Shown: in pieces, positions 37,501 through 50,468 of the stretch
How positions within the stretch are numbered: position 1 is the first letter of the stretch
Layout of the letters: every line of letters begins with the position of its first letter
Origin: Lutraria lutraria
Taxonomy: Eukaryota; Mollusca; Bivalvia; Venerida; Mactridae
Reading direction: 5' to 3'
Assembly (NCBI GenBank): GCA_964023205.1
Contig: OZ026834.1
Span: 30,666,756 to 30,730,755, forward strand
DNA length: 64,000 nt
Translations under genes and position numbers: made by a program
Notes under the pieces: generated by a model
What the model saw: the letters and a program-made list of their open reading frames with translations, nothing else
Told to the model about the DNA's origin: nothing
Databases searched by the model: none

Positions 37501-37919
37501 AAAAGTTATTGTTAAAAATAGTGAAAGCTCGCACATATGTGATTATCCTGATTGCGAAAGTAAACAAACTCAATAATCCTGAACAACAAAGGAACTATAT
37601 TTAGCATGAGAGACAGTGATTCTCTAAATTTTACCAGACCTGATCAATATGTTTGCCTGAGGACTGAAGTCTTAATAGTCTGCATACATTACTAAATACA
37701 ACTAAATGCTGACTGGTCACTAAACTCCTTAATATACCCAGAACATATTTACCAGGTGCAAGACACATCCACTCGAACATTTTATACAATATGTACCAGT
37801 TGGCCGAGGGTTACAGTACTTTCTGAGGGCTGACATATTTACCGTTACCCACAATGTAAGCTATTGGTTATTTATTATATCACCCCAAATTTTTTTCAAG
37901 AAAATACTTTTAAAAAAAT

Positions 37920-38340
37920 ACTTCTGTGAAGTTTCATTGAACTCCAATGAGGAGTTACTCAGATATATTTGTATATACACTGTATAAAAAAAACAAAGGG
38001 CCATAACTGAGTGAAAAATTAACCAACCAAGACAAGCTTAATGCATGCACAACTAGGCTAACTACTTATCACTTCTGTGAAGTTTTATAGAATTCCTGTC
38101 AGTAGTTAATGAGAAATAGTCCGGACAAAATTTGCCTATTGTATATACTGTAGAAAAAACAAAGTGCTATAACTCAGTGAAAATCAATCCAAATGAAAAA
38201 TGCTTCAAGCATGCATAACTAGGCTTACTACTGATCACTTCTGTGATGTTTCATTGAAATCCTGTGAGTAGTTGCTGACAAATTCCCCGGACAAATTGTG
38301 TCCACAGACACACGGACAGGCTGTCAAGCGTGAATTCAAT
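37920..38340. repeat. Tandem repeat, about 180-bp unit, 2.5 copies
   Basis: Units contain CACTTCTGTGAAGTTT or a variant, 'GCATGCATAACTAGGCT', and 'CCGGACAAA'. The block ends ACACACGGACAGGCTGTC and ATACCTGGGGGTATAAT. Confidence 0.5.
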
Positions 38341-39326
38341 ATAGCCCCCATATATTTCATACCTGGGGGTATAATAAAGTTTGTTGAAGCTCAAGTTAAA
38401 TTTTCTTGAACTAACCATTCAACCATGTTACACAGTTGGAATCTTCAATAAGTATGTTTTGTATGACATTAATTTATTCTATCTATTTGTCTCCAAACTA
38501 ATAATTTATACATGTATGACATAAAACATAAGTATATAATGCTGAAAAGCTATAAACATCCTGCTGAAGTATTCATAATATGTATGTACATAAAATATGC
38601 TTGTGCAACAAATCAATATTAGAGGAAAAGAAGTTTTCTCAAATTCAGTAGTATTTGATAGAACAAATCTGTTTCCCTACAGATCAGCAAGCAACTGACA
38701 ACTGCACAATATGAGGTGCCTGGTGGACAAGAACATGTACCCTATATTAATTTTTATTAATCATCCTGTGCTCTGCCTATGAGCCTATCTGAATAGGCTC
38801 AGTTATATAATACATACATATTTACTAATATATTTAAATGAGAATATCTGAAGAAAACTTGATCAATATTTACAATTTATTTACAATATGTACGGTGTGA
38901 TACATTATCTATTTGAACATGATAGTAAATGGGGCTATGGCCAATCAACATTTTGATAGCCCAAGCTATTTGTAATTTAGCCCAAAGTTCAGATTACTAC
39001 ATTGAGGAAATGTCAACAGATTCAGATTTAAGATAATCACAGAACAAAATTTAATATTGAAGAAGTTTTGTGAAAAGCACTTTAAACAGACATAGGTATT
39101 GCATCTTTGACTGTATTCTAAGAACATGTACTCAAAACTGAATGACCATACAAAGTCTCATAGATTGTACTGAATCACAAAATAAACAAACTTTCACTGT
39201 TTTGTCTCTGGTATTTCAGGGAAGTACCGGTAGATAATTTCACAAACACTTTCAGTTACTCAGGGCGAACTATAGACTGCAAAGTCACCCCCCAACTTCA
39301 GAATCCATTTCAACTGATGGTGTAAA

Positions 39327-42260
39327 TCATTTCACTGTAATTTTGGCAGCATTTTTGTCTGACACTGAGTAAGAATCCCATTTCTTTTCAGGATCATATG
39401 GCTCCCATCGACTAGCAGGAAATATGTGTTTGCTACGTTCATACCAACTTCTAATGCACACCTTTCCCGCATGCGACTCTTCCTTCTCGACCGAGGCATC
39501 ATTAATAATTCGCACATCATCCTTCACATTGAAGTTAAACAGTGGTCCACTTTTACCTCTAGCTTTAGTAACGATAAAATCATAGAAAGAGTAATGATGG
39601 GGAATGATTAAATCCTCTTTTACATACATCAGCTGATCCACAGTCACGGCTTTCAAATCGTTAAATTCACGACGTAGAGTTTCCAGACATTTTTGCAGAA
39701 ATTGTTGAATACTGTTTCCTTTTTTCATACGCACTTGTCTACGATGACCAGATCCATCCCAGTAACTGTACGTAATTTCAATTTCTTCATTTTTGATGTG
39801 CTGTTGTTTCTGCATCCACTCATGAGCTATTTGCTCCCTTTTAAATATATAAATGTATTTTATATACATAATTAACAAGTATACACATGTAAATGTACTT
39901 ATTTAGTTTTAGAGATTCTTTACAATTTTATCACACCAAGTTGAAACAATGCTCCCTAGATTACAAAAGAGGCGTAACCATAACACAGCTTTTTTTAAAC
40001 AAAGTGTCTCTAAGTATAACGTTACATCAGAAATTGATCGACTTAATTATTAAGTCAATCAATTTCTGATGTAACATTAAATTGATCACTAAAAGATATT
40101 CATTAAGCAATTAAGAGCACACCATGATCATACAAGAAGTTGATGATTAAAAAATGACAAACAGATTGCACATAGCCATCAGAGTAAGATTAGAGTGAAA
40201 ACATTTTTTATTGCTTCTAATTTTAATTGTGTCAGAAAGCCAGGAACAATTATGTCAAACTGTCAAAAGTATCTGTGTAGTGTGTATTATGAACAAAAAG
40301 AATATATCCTTTGGTCTACGTAAGACTGAATCCATTTTGAAGATTTAAATGCTGAATGATTAGTACGGCTATTGTAGATAATTTCTTTTTCACTTAGTCA
40401 GTTATCTTACAATTCAGTTAGAATTTACAAATCAATTATCATTTACCAATGAATTATTATTCTACCAGTCGTTGGAAATTTTACCATCTTGTTTTTATTC
40501 TATCTTAAAGTTATTATACAATGGAATGCCAATCAAATTCTTATTCTGTCTGCCAGAATTATTCAACCTAAAAACAACTATCCTACAAGTTCTTTGTTCA
40601 TTTGAAACATTTACCTCAGTTTATTTTCAGCCTCCTCACGATCTCTATCAGGAAGAAAGCTTGTGTCTACATCTGGATTCATACCTGAGAAATAAAAATA
40701 AATACTTTGATAGAACTTTCCAAAACTAGAAACACAAATTCTAGAAAAATGAAAAGTACCATTGCTATTCATGATTTATCAATGCAACTAGATAATGTCC
40801 TAGAGAGAGCAATAGTGGTTCATATCATTCCAGTAGAGTTCATGAAGGACTATCTTCTTACATGAACTTCCAATAAGAGATTATGACAGTTGTAAATTCC
40901 GGTGAAATAATCTCTTCACAGGACTCATTAAATGATTAAAATCCACTCATTCGCTCGTAATTACGAATTTAGAATTGACTCAGGACAAGTTGAAATTGCT
41001 GTAGAGCTAGTTAAATTTAAAATCAAGCTGGATGATCAGTAGGACAAGTAGCTTAAAAAATCTAGCCCTGTCTCAACAGAATAAGACATTTTAATGAAAA
41101 TATAACATTTGATGGTATGATCATACCTAATCTTTTCTTTTTGTCAGCCTCAGATTTAGAATCCTCTTCTGTCTTTTCATCTTCTGCCACTTCTTCCTCC
41201 TCCTCCTCCTCCTCTTCATCAGGATCAAATGATAATGCAGCTATCTGTAATTCAAGCATACTTGCTAATTAAATCTAATTTGATACTAACTGGACTAAAA
41301 CATTCATGCAAATATAAATCACTTATTTTTTAAAACTACATTTTCAAAAAATGACGCTTTTATGTATCTATGGCTATGGACTAGATATCTGAGAAAGTAT
41401 CATTTTAAAACTAAGATAACATAAGAAGTAAACTAGGAGTTCATCCTGTCTTGTCTGAGACTTTTTCACCACAAAATATGTCTTACAATTTTCACTATCA
41501 GCTATCTAACATAGAAACATTATCTATTCAATGTAGTATGTATACTATACCATGAACTGACCTTCATTTTTTCTTTCTGTTTTTTGTCTCGTTTTTGCTT
41601 CTCCATGAGTCTGGCCTCAGCATTTTTTTTCGCCAACTGTTTCTGTCTTTCTTTCACCAACACTTCTTGTTTAGCTTTCATTTCAGTAAGAGTAACCAAA
41701 CCTGAAATTGATCAATATGCCCTCTCTGTTCAGAAAAGCAAAATTAACACCAATACAAGTACTGTCTTCAAATAAACATGGTTAATATTTCATAAAATAA
41801 AGACCAGTGTTTTCTCTCTTCATTGGGAAAAGGCATTAGCCTGATGATTTTTGGAAGAATTATCACTAAAATTGCTGATTTGGGTAATAAAATAGCTAGT
41901 GTAAGTTTGGATTTTTGGGAAAACTACATGATTTCAAAGAAATTTTCAATTGGGAAGAAGTTGAAAAATCACTGAACGTGGAACAGTAACATGTTTACAA
42001 GCATAAGTGTATGTAATGGTTATTGAGAACAGTTACACAGCTTTTGAATTAAACCAAAAATTGATACCTATTGTATTTGACTTGAGTTGCTGTTCAACTG
42101 CATCATAATGACTAGCAAACTTATTTTGTATGCTTCCAACACTTAATTCTTCTTCAATTTTTTTCCGCTTAACTTCCATTTCTTCCTGTTCTTTTTGTCT
42201 TTTCTTCATCAATATCTGGGCCCGCCCACCCTCCGAAGCAGCTCCTTTATAATGTGCCAT
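39327..42260 (-). CDS. FAM50A: FAM50/XAP5 family nuclear protein
   Basis: Five coding exons on the minus strand: 42260-42068, 41701-41562, 41244-41127, 40684-40615 and 39837-39327. All have AG/GT borders and consistent phases, giving 343 aa, close to the size known for animal FAM50A. The N-terminus ([15 protein letters not shown]) and the C-terminal block ([57 protein letters not shown]) are hallmarks of the family. Between them are a lysine/glutamate-rich coiled-coil (about 15-115) and an acidic Glu run near residue 120, then a KKKR basic motif. Known family role: a nuclear protein associated with the spliceosome. A splice acceptor at 42271-42273 just before the ATG implies a separate 5' noncoding exon. 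The gene is head-to-head with NOXRED1. Confidence 0.95.
40021..40075. repeat. 55-bp near-perfect palindrome in a FAM50A intron
   Basis: 27-bp arms beginning GTTACATCAGAAATTGATCG meet with a single central base; one mismatch. Confidence 0.8.
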
Positions 42261-42883
42261 AGTCCTAAAACTGAAATTGGAATCTATGCCAAGTAAAAAT
42301 CACATGATTTCAATAGCTTACAACAAGTAGATATTTACTTGTTGGTAGAATGAATAATAAATTGGTTAATTTTTAAAGCCACAATAAGCTTCAGGAACTG
42401 TGTATTGTTATCCTTTGATAATTGCAAATCTGTGTTAGTGGTACAGAAGTGTAAAATAGTCTGTATAAAACAGAATGACATATCAAAACACAAGTAATCT
42501 TCTACTGATAACAATTAATTTTGAATGAAAATTTTACATTTCAAGCTAAATTGTTTACTAAATGATGCCTAGTAATACTGAGATTGTCGTAAATGGATGG
42601 ATAGCAAACATATACCGTAATACGAGTACATGATGTAATACACGTAACACTGCAAAATATATGAAAGTTTGCTTTAGACTTGGGTGACATCACTAATATG
42701 TACGTAGTTCCGATCATTTCTGAAGCTTTTGGATCAGATATATCATACGGCTCCCTTCAGTACAATTTAATTTTTGAAAACAATCTTGTCAGGTTTTTGT
42801 ACATTGAAAATAATATCAATTTTAAGACATATTGTGGTTTCAAGATTTATATACAGTTTAAAACACGACTTATTAGACAAAAG

Positions 42884-43374
42884 CAAAGACCTATACATAC
42901 AAAGATAAGAAACTCCTGTAAGCGCCTGTAGAAAACGCTATTTTTGCACGCAGCAGATCTTTGAATTTTGCAAACTTTTGTGCAAATCTCATCAATGAAT
43001 TTTCAACCATGTCATTAAGTACTCATTTCTCTGATGCAAGAAAATATTTTCAATATGATTTGTTAAGAAATTTCTTTGAAATTATTACTTAAATTCAACC
43101 AGTATAGCAGAAAAATGGCAAAATGTATGATATGAGGTTCATGCAGGGGCCTTTGTATTTTGCATAAAACTTTTTTTTCTGTGCTCCAATTTTTATCAAC
43201 TAGGTATCATTGTGTAGGGAATGTCTTGCTCTATAGCAAGATATAATTTACTTTAATATATTTTCAATAGAAAATGAGCAATAAGCAAATGTGATTTTAC
43301 GAGATTTAGTCAATCTGCCGCGTGACTTTGCAAGATTTAGACTAGTTGCTTATCTGTGTATGTATAGGTCTTTG
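42884..43374. mobile_element. MITE copy B (same family), in the 5'UTR intron of FAM50A
   Basis: Same terminal inverted repeats and interior as 887-1385. It is flanked by a different perfect 7-bp duplication, ACAAAAG (877-883 and 375-381 of the 42.8/43.3 kb lines, i.e. 42877-42883 and 43375-43381). Two insertions with unrelated target duplications define the element ends exactly. Confidence 0.88.
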
Positions 43375-43743
43375 ACAAAAGGTTGAATTCTAGTTCAACA
43401 CAAAATGATAATCATCCGCAGAGGGCCAGAGCAGCAGTCATATGGATGACAATAGATCAAGTCATCATAATAATCCAATAAAACATAAGACATCTTTATA
43501 TATAAGTTGTATCTGACATTAACACTCATTGGCAGCTTTCAAAGAAAATATATATAGGATAAATACATTATCCGAAAACATAACTAAGATGACCATCCGA
43601 AATCAATACAACTTCTTACAAAAGATTAACAGCAAATAAGATATATTTCGCTAAGTTGGACGAGAATTTCTTTCTTGCAATGGCTTCCTCAAAGAATATG
43701 GGAATCTGTCATCTATTAATCATATCAAATTAACAGCTCACCT

Positions 43744-43832
43744 TTTCAAAATTAACAGTAGAACGTAGCTGTTGTTGTTGTTCCGCTTTGAAGATTCAAC
43801 GAACCGAATCGACAACTTCCGTAGAAACAAAC
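43744..43832. promoter_or_regulatory. Shared head-to-head promoter of FAM50A and NOXRED1
   Basis: On the minus strand, AAAAG|GTGAGC at 43743/43742 is a good donor for the FAM50A 5' noncoding exon, which pairs with the acceptor at 42271-42273. NOXRED1 coding starts at 43833 on the plus strand. The two transcripts must therefore start within or very near this roughly 90-bp interval, possibly overlapping. No TATA box is evident. The layout is read from the sequence; the exact start sites are inferred. Confidence 0.5.
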
Positions 43833-46800
43833 ATGGCGCTTGCGACGCGTCTTCAGCAACCGAATGAGGATAGCTCGCAGGTGGACATTACTCTGAATCT
43901 GCCATCTCTTCAGTTTGAAAGTGCTCTTAACGATAATGAAAAGGATTTACAATATTTGAGGAAAAGAGCTCACGCACTGACAGTGACTTCCTGCGCTCAA
44001 GCAACTTATTTGGTGTCTATTTTACATGAAGCAAGGTGCTTATTTACGTTTAAAATGTTTAAAGAATGTCTCGAAATAGTTAGAACATGATACTGTAATA
44101 TATATTCAACTGAAACTCGTGTAGTTTGCTTGAGTATACACTTTTTGTACAACACTACGATGCTTGTCTGAACTGGCATGATCTCAGATTGGTATACAGT
44201 ATAAAACAAATAAATAAACTATGAAGCTGTTGATTTTATGCTGATCTAGGGCATACTATCTTATCTATCTTCGAATACTGCCTCACACCTCTCACAAATA
44301 TGGGCAGGGTGCACGCCAGGTATTAGTAAAAGTATAGACCGGGAAATGCTTCACACTAGTGGACTTGTCCGATAGATTGTGTGTTGGTTCGATAAAGAAT
44401 CTTGCTGAATCAGCTGCCTGGTGACTTATTTGTCTGATGCATTTATACTTGTTTACTTTTTTGGTCTGACAGATTTCCTTTGGTCCTACAGAATTTCAAG
44501 GTTGTCAGACTGAATGCCCAGCACATTTGTTTGTCTTTTAGCACAGTCTAAGTTTTAGAGTGATAGATCTGTTTAAGTTACAACAAGACCCTCTGTTGTA
44601 TCTATAGCTCAGATTATTAATAGAAGATTCCATGTATGATTATGAGGCACAATTGAATGTTTCGAAACTTACAAAAGGTCAGATGTAACATTTTAGAAGT
44701 TGAAGCACCCAATACATACAAATATCTCCTAGTATAGTTTTATTGGCTTGCCATTGGTATTTTACTGTATTTAACAGTCCTACAAATGCCATTTGGTGAT
44801 ATTTTTGGCCATGTTAAGTCTACTTTTCAGGTTATGTGTGACTATATGATGTTAATCAATGATGATAACTCTTCTTTTTTATTCTCAGGCAACTGAAATC
44901 CTGTCTCAAAAATCCTATCAAAAGGTCAACCCGTATTCTTCAAGACCAAAGCTCTCGTGACCCTCTGAAGATAGGTATACTTGGTTGTGGAAGATTAGGT
45001 AGCCAGTTAGCTCATAGTTTTATCACATATGGAAATATCAGTCCAAATGATATCAAAATCTCAACACGTAGACCAGAAACACTTGGTAAGTTACTGAAGT
45101 ACTGTCTGCTCATAACTATTAGTAGAAAATGACTCAGGACAAATTGCCTGAAAAAGTAATGAACTATCATTATAGTTGCGTTCACAAATAATCATTTTCA
45201 GTATTTTCATAAAAGCATTGATGTTGGTGGTATAAAGTAAAGCATAATTCTTATTAAACCTCATAACCCTAGAAATTAATCAATTATTTTAGAATGTAAT
45301 TAAATGCTTTTCTTGTACATAAAAATACTGACTGTCATTGGAATGCGGAGAGCTTTGACAACTTGAAGGCCAGATCTTATATTCTGTATTATTTGAAAGA
45401 TGTTATTCCAGATGCTAATAATTGAACATCTTTATGCAAAAGTATCCAAGTTCAAGTATCTTCTGCATTCTAATGTAATACAGAATACTTTACTTCTCTG
45501 AGATTACATGCATGAAAGATAGGTAAATCAAGAATCCTTTAATTCATCATCATTTCTTATCAGGACTCAACAGTTTTTTCAGGCCACTTGTCCTACAGGA
45601 TGATCAGCTTAGAATTTAATCATAACTTGTCCTAAGTCGTTTTCTGTTCATAATTACAAGTGGACAAGTGGATTTGTTGAGCCCAGCTTATTTGCAACAA
45701 ACAGAAAATGTAACATCATATAGGTGCGACTCTTTTAATAAATGGGGTAAAAATTTGCAGATTTCTAAGACTTAGAGCAGAAACTTAAATGCCTGAATAA
45801 CATTGCATGCTTAACTGTCTCACTGCATTACAAAAATCTAATCATCAAAATTAATGCTTACAATATTATTCTTTTTTCAGAGTACTTATTGAACAAAGGA
45901 GTTGACTGCTTTCATGATAACATAAAGTTGGTCACCACAACACATATAGTGTTTCTTTGTGTGCTGCCTTCTCAAGTTCCGGCAATTGCTGATGAAATTA
46001 AGGCAGAAATTCCCCAGACTTTGTTCATCTATAGTTTTGCTAGCTCATTGTCATCTAGAAAACTAAGACAGTTATTTGGTACCACAAATATAATTCATCC
46101 TGACTATACTTGGGATGAAAGTTCGGAAACTATTGAATGGGACAATACTATTAATGTTAGTTCAGCTCTGGAGAATGGACGTATTATAGCAATCACCTGT
46201 CCCCTACGTCGAGAGAAATGTAAGTTATTGACTTTGTTCAAGAGAACATTTGTTTTAGCATTATGCATAAATAATTATTTTGCCACTTTAATTCATTTAT
46301 TTATTGGAGTAGTTTGATTTAGTTTAACATTACTCAATAGCTATGTATTTAAAACATTTGATTAACTTTAAACACCATACAATTAAACCTCGATTATTCC
46401 ACGACCGATTGCCCGAATACCCTAGCTGTATTTTCCAAATAAGATCAATGGTCCCGATTACGATTCGATATATTTCATTACTGAAATGGATTATTCGAAA
46501 CCATGAATTATCCGAATTATTTTACAGACCCTAGGAATTCAAATATCAGTGTTTTACTGTAATTATATTTCTTATTGGAAAAGAAAATGATCTTGTTGAG
46601 ATTAAAATGCATGTTACACCATTATGATTAATCATATATACAGAATATTTCCATTTGATTAATGCCTTATCTTTTATGAACTCCATGGTTCTTTTTGAGA
46701 AAAAAGATGACTCACAAAGAAGTGCTAATAATTTTTATAGGGGAATATTTGGTAAAGTTTACACTATTTCATGAAGGTCTCTAACAAGAATTTATTCTCT

Positions 46801-47772
46801 ACACAATGTAATTAATTTGGTTGCTTTACTAGTATACTACTATCCCAGCATTTTCATTCATATTCAGTACAACAGATTTTCTTGTGAAAGTAACCGATTT
46901 GGCTGGGGGCTGCCAAGTTTATGAGTATTTTGTACTTGTGGATTGTAACCGATTTGTTTGAAGTTTTAACCGATGGTTTTCATCGGCAATTTGTTTTTAA
47001 TGAAAACCCTGCTATCCCTTTTATATCACTTTAGGATTGACACTTACTGTTCTTTATTCAATCATATTTCTGTAGCTGTTATCAAAACCAGTCCGAAGTT
47101 GGCCGAGTTGATGATTTTTGTGATGGTCAACATGTGTACACATCTACGACTGAACAAACAAGACATCTTGGAGATTATACATATTGTTATATTCAACAGT
47201 AATTCGGGGACTCGTCTTGAACTCCATGATTTCATCAGAAAGTCTGCAGACAAAGATGAGTAAGTGAATTTCTCTCTCCACTTTTTTATGCACTGTTACT
47301 CTAGTACTAAGGTCATTATTTCATCCGTGAGTGCTTGACTCCAGGAGTCCATTTGTTGCAAAATAAAAATATACATGAGCCATTGTTTAGTCATTTTAAT
47401 GAGAGAAATTATGTCTTGTTTGTGATTTATCTTAATAGAAATGTGTTCAGATTTTGAGATAACTTGTATTGTTCACAGTCCACCTACAGTCCCGACATCT
47501 TGTTAATAATAATTAAATAACAGAATACTCTTCAATTCAGATAAAATTCTGAATAAATTGTGGACCAGCACATTGATAAGTTCTGAATTGACTGTTCTCG
47601 TTTCAGTTTATTTCCACCATTTGATTTGATCAAAGTACTGGAAAGCAACACAGCAGTTTTGAAGCGTTTGAATCAGTATGAAGATTTATACGAGGCTTAT
47701 TTAAGCAAGTACAACCAAGTATTTGAGGACTATCTGAAAATCAAATTGTACAATGAAATGTACAAAGTCTGA
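43833..47772 (+). CDS. NOXRED1: NADP-dependent oxidoreductase domain-containing protein 1 (P5C-reductase-like)
   Basis: Five exons: 43833-44035, 44889-45085, 45881-46219, 47076-47259, 47607-47772. Sites and phases are consistent (1,089 nt, 362 aa; the human protein is of similar size). The Rossmann dinucleotide-binding loop is GILGCGRLGS, with GxGxxG at about 100-105. It is followed by STRRPETL and FLCVLPSQVP, as in pyrroline-5-carboxylate reductase-like folds. The C-terminal exons carry the helical part (SPKLAELM, then FPPFDLIKVLES). The family is named as an NADP-dependent oxidoreductase, but to my knowledge its substrate is unknown. An in-frame upstream ATG at 43788 would add 15 residues; I prefer 43833 because it matches the usual length and lies further from the FAM50A start region. 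The first donor, GTGCTT, is weak. Confidence 0.93.
44351..44460 (+). repeat. Dispersed ~110-bp repeat, copy in a NOXRED1 intron
   Basis: Shares AGATTGTGTGTTGGTTCGAT and 'GCATTTATACTTGTTTAC' with 52008-52117 in an LBR intron. Confidence 0.5.
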
Positions 47773-47892
47773 AATAGGTCTGATGGTGACATTGTTGTTG
47801 CCACCCAGAAATAACAACCACAAAGTGAACCAAGGCCACACACATATTTATTGATACAATTAACGAAATAGACATCTGAATGGCCGACTGTG

Positions 47893-47898
47893 AATAAA
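47893..47898 (+). terminator. Likely poly(A) signal of NOXRED1
   Basis: AATAAA lies about 120 bases after the stop codon, upstream of a T-rich stretch. A 76-bp palindromic element starts about 50 bases downstream. Confidence 0.4.
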
Positions 47899-47945
47899 GG
47901 TCCTATATCTTCTTTTCCTTTTTTCACAAATTCTACAGTAACAGT

Positions 47946-48021
47946 CAAGGGCTCAGCGCAACACTGTCGTAAGTTGTTCTTATTTCAATATGAGTTACGA
48001 CACTGTTGCGTTGAACCCTCG
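47946..48021. repeat. 76-bp palindromic element, copy 2 (inverted)
   Basis: Matches the reverse complement of 34499-34574 with few differences, including the loop. It lies just past the NOXRED1 poly(A) signal. Confidence 0.8.
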
Positions 48022-49056
48022 TACTGTATTTCTTTCTTAATGATTGCACATTGTTACTATGACATTATATTGTATATATATGTATATATATGTATATGTG
48101 AAGTGGATATTGATTTTATTCACTTGTCTGTGATATGATTAAATTTATACGAAAGAAACACATCAACTACTTTCTTTTGATATATATACCTTATGTTTGG
48201 GAGTCATGAATGACCCCCCTGATTTTACTAAGAATTAAGCACGTCTTTCCTCAAGGCTGCTTAAGTTGACATCGCCTTGTCACTAGTCAGGTGTCCTCAT
48301 CAATATTTCGGTCCAAATCTAAACAAGACTCATTGTGGAAGACAGTGTAATAAAAACAATATTTAGTAATTCTTTCTAACAGGAAAATTAGATTAAATAG
48401 ACCATCGTTAAAACATTGTTGGTTTGCTGGTATGCAAACTTAAATCTGTTGGTAGGCATTTTAACTTTTTAACATTATAATTATGCTTATGAGAAAAGTA
48501 AACATTTGAATATTTTTTTGTCAAAAGCACTTCAATAATTGAGGTCATCATAACTATGATGTACAATTTCCTATAAAAACAATAACATGGGTAAAATGAA
48601 ACAGCTGATAATGTTTTAACAGTCCTTATAAACCATAAAATTATCAGTAAACAAATGTGTTAGTTTTTTTTATTATACCTCATGTGACTTACTATACAGT
48701 CATATGTTACTTCAGAGGGTGACAATCCGTAATGTTACCCTGTAACATTACATTTCGGCCCGCTTGCCATAACGAAACTGCCCCCACGCGCCGACGCCAT
48801 ATTACCGGGTGCCGTGTTTTTTAGTCAATCTGTTCTATATCCTCGACGCTTTTGTGAGCGATTATCAAAATCCACTTATAATTTGACATTCCATTTGGCA
48901 GAAGATAATTTGACAGCGAAAATAACTATGCTTCTGTTCAATCTCTGAAGGAGACTTAGTGTTTTGACCCAACCAGTACAAAAATAACTGTATAATTGTT
49001 AGCATGTTAGTTGCATTCTTGTCTTTCTTAATTATTGTTTTGTTCAGTATAATAAA

Positions 49057-49201
49057 ATAAATATCACATCCCATATAGAGTGATAGAATGTAATGTTCAC
49101 CCTTGACAAAGTAATGTCAACCTCAACTAACGCCTAAGTCGACATTACTTGTCTCGGGTGAACATTACATTTTATCACCCCATGTGGGATGTGATATTTA
49201 T
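49057..49201. mobile_element. 145-bp foldback MITE
   Basis: Arms of roughly 65 bp start ATAAATATCACATCCCA and include TGTAATGTTCACCC. They pair along nearly the whole length, leaving a short centre near 49125-49135. No coding capacity. Confidence 0.7.
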
Positions 49202-50468
49202 ATAATGTTTGTCAGGTCTAGTTCAGAACATTTCATTGATTATGATTGATATATGATAATGTATACAAACAAAACAAAGATTTAAGTATTACATTTTATT
49301 TACAAACTTTGGTAAAAATATATCTGATCCATTAAAACACTGTATCTCCTGACATGGATATTTCTCTACAATAAATACTTCGGTATTTACATCAAGAATT
49401 CATTAAATGAAAACAGATTGGAACTGTAATATTTAAGGGATTATTTGCTACTTCAGATAAAGACAAAAATAGTTAAAAACTGAAGTATGCGCCACACAAT
49501 AAAGACAGTAAAATCATCTCAAGATAAAAGGTCTTCTTATCATTATTTAAATTCATTATAAATATAAAATCAGACATGTATACAAATAATGGTTTAAATG
49601 AGTTTTTCTTTGTACATGATGTAAGGAATTCAGATAAAAAAACATTATACAACATATATACAACATGCAGGTTTAACTTTTATACAAACTGCAGACACTA
49701 CCCTAAATTTACAAATGGCCAATATGAATATGTAATATTTATGCAACACTTCGCCCATATATCATTCACAGCATAACTTGTAACAAACTGATTTTGTAAC
49801 CATGGTTACCAGAAAAGTAGCCAAAACAACACACAGGCAGTTAAAAACTCTGGTAATCAGCTATTAATGACACATAAAAATCATTTCCATCACTAAATCT
49901 AATCATAATGAAAAATGAAATGATAATGACACAAAAATACTGTCCGCAATTGAGTAAGAAAACTGTGTCATTTAGATGTGAGTACCTGATCAGTTCAATA
50001 ATGGAATGCTTTATACTGTTTTTATGAGAACAAAGAATATGTAATACTGATTATCAATGCGCAGAACATACTGGCCATAATATTTAGTTTTAAAAAATCC
50101 TTAACTTCAATGAGCTACTTTAAATCACCTTTACAGAACACTTTACTGTAACTGTACACACATTTTTGGTGAGAGTTCTTTAATAAAATGGTGGCTAGTA
50201 TATCAGCATTAAAAATATTAAAAGTTAAAAAGTAAGAATAAAACATCTAAGCCAGAACAAGTGCCTCCTACAAACTGCACAATAAATCTTGCCAGTACTT
50301 AAACAATCCACTATTTGCATCCTAGATCTATTTATCTTATGATGCTAATCATTTCATGTCTAAACATAATACATTTTTTGTAAATCTCACTGTGTCATTA
50401 ACTAAGCACACTTGCTCCATATTTAAAACCCCACAATTTAAACAGGAATGTCAAATTTCCAAGCCCTC

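Larger units (their letters stand above)
32960..39326. other. Intergenic region between the TNFR-like gene and FAM50A
   Basis: No coding exon is supported on either strand. It contains a 5' fragment of the TAGCTCAC family (34160-34220), two palindromes (34389-34435 and 34499-34574), short direct duplications (around 35458 and 36277) and a tandem repeat near 37920-38340. The 3' UTR of FAM50A must use the right part, but its end is not clear. Open frames at 34267 and 36862 have no recognisable domain. Confidence 0.55.
47773..50468. other. Convergent intergenic region between NOXRED1 and LBR
   Basis: Holds both 3' UTRs. It also contains the 76-bp palindrome (47946-48021), a TATATATG microsatellite near 48070-48100, and a 145-bp inverted-repeat element (49057-49201). 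No coding exon is seen. Confidence 0.5.

Noticed and set aside
43788..43832. Upstream in-frame ATG as the NOXRED1 start
   Set aside because: It would add 15 residues without recognisable similarity, and it lies where the divergent FAM50A transcript probably starts; 43833 gives the usual family length.
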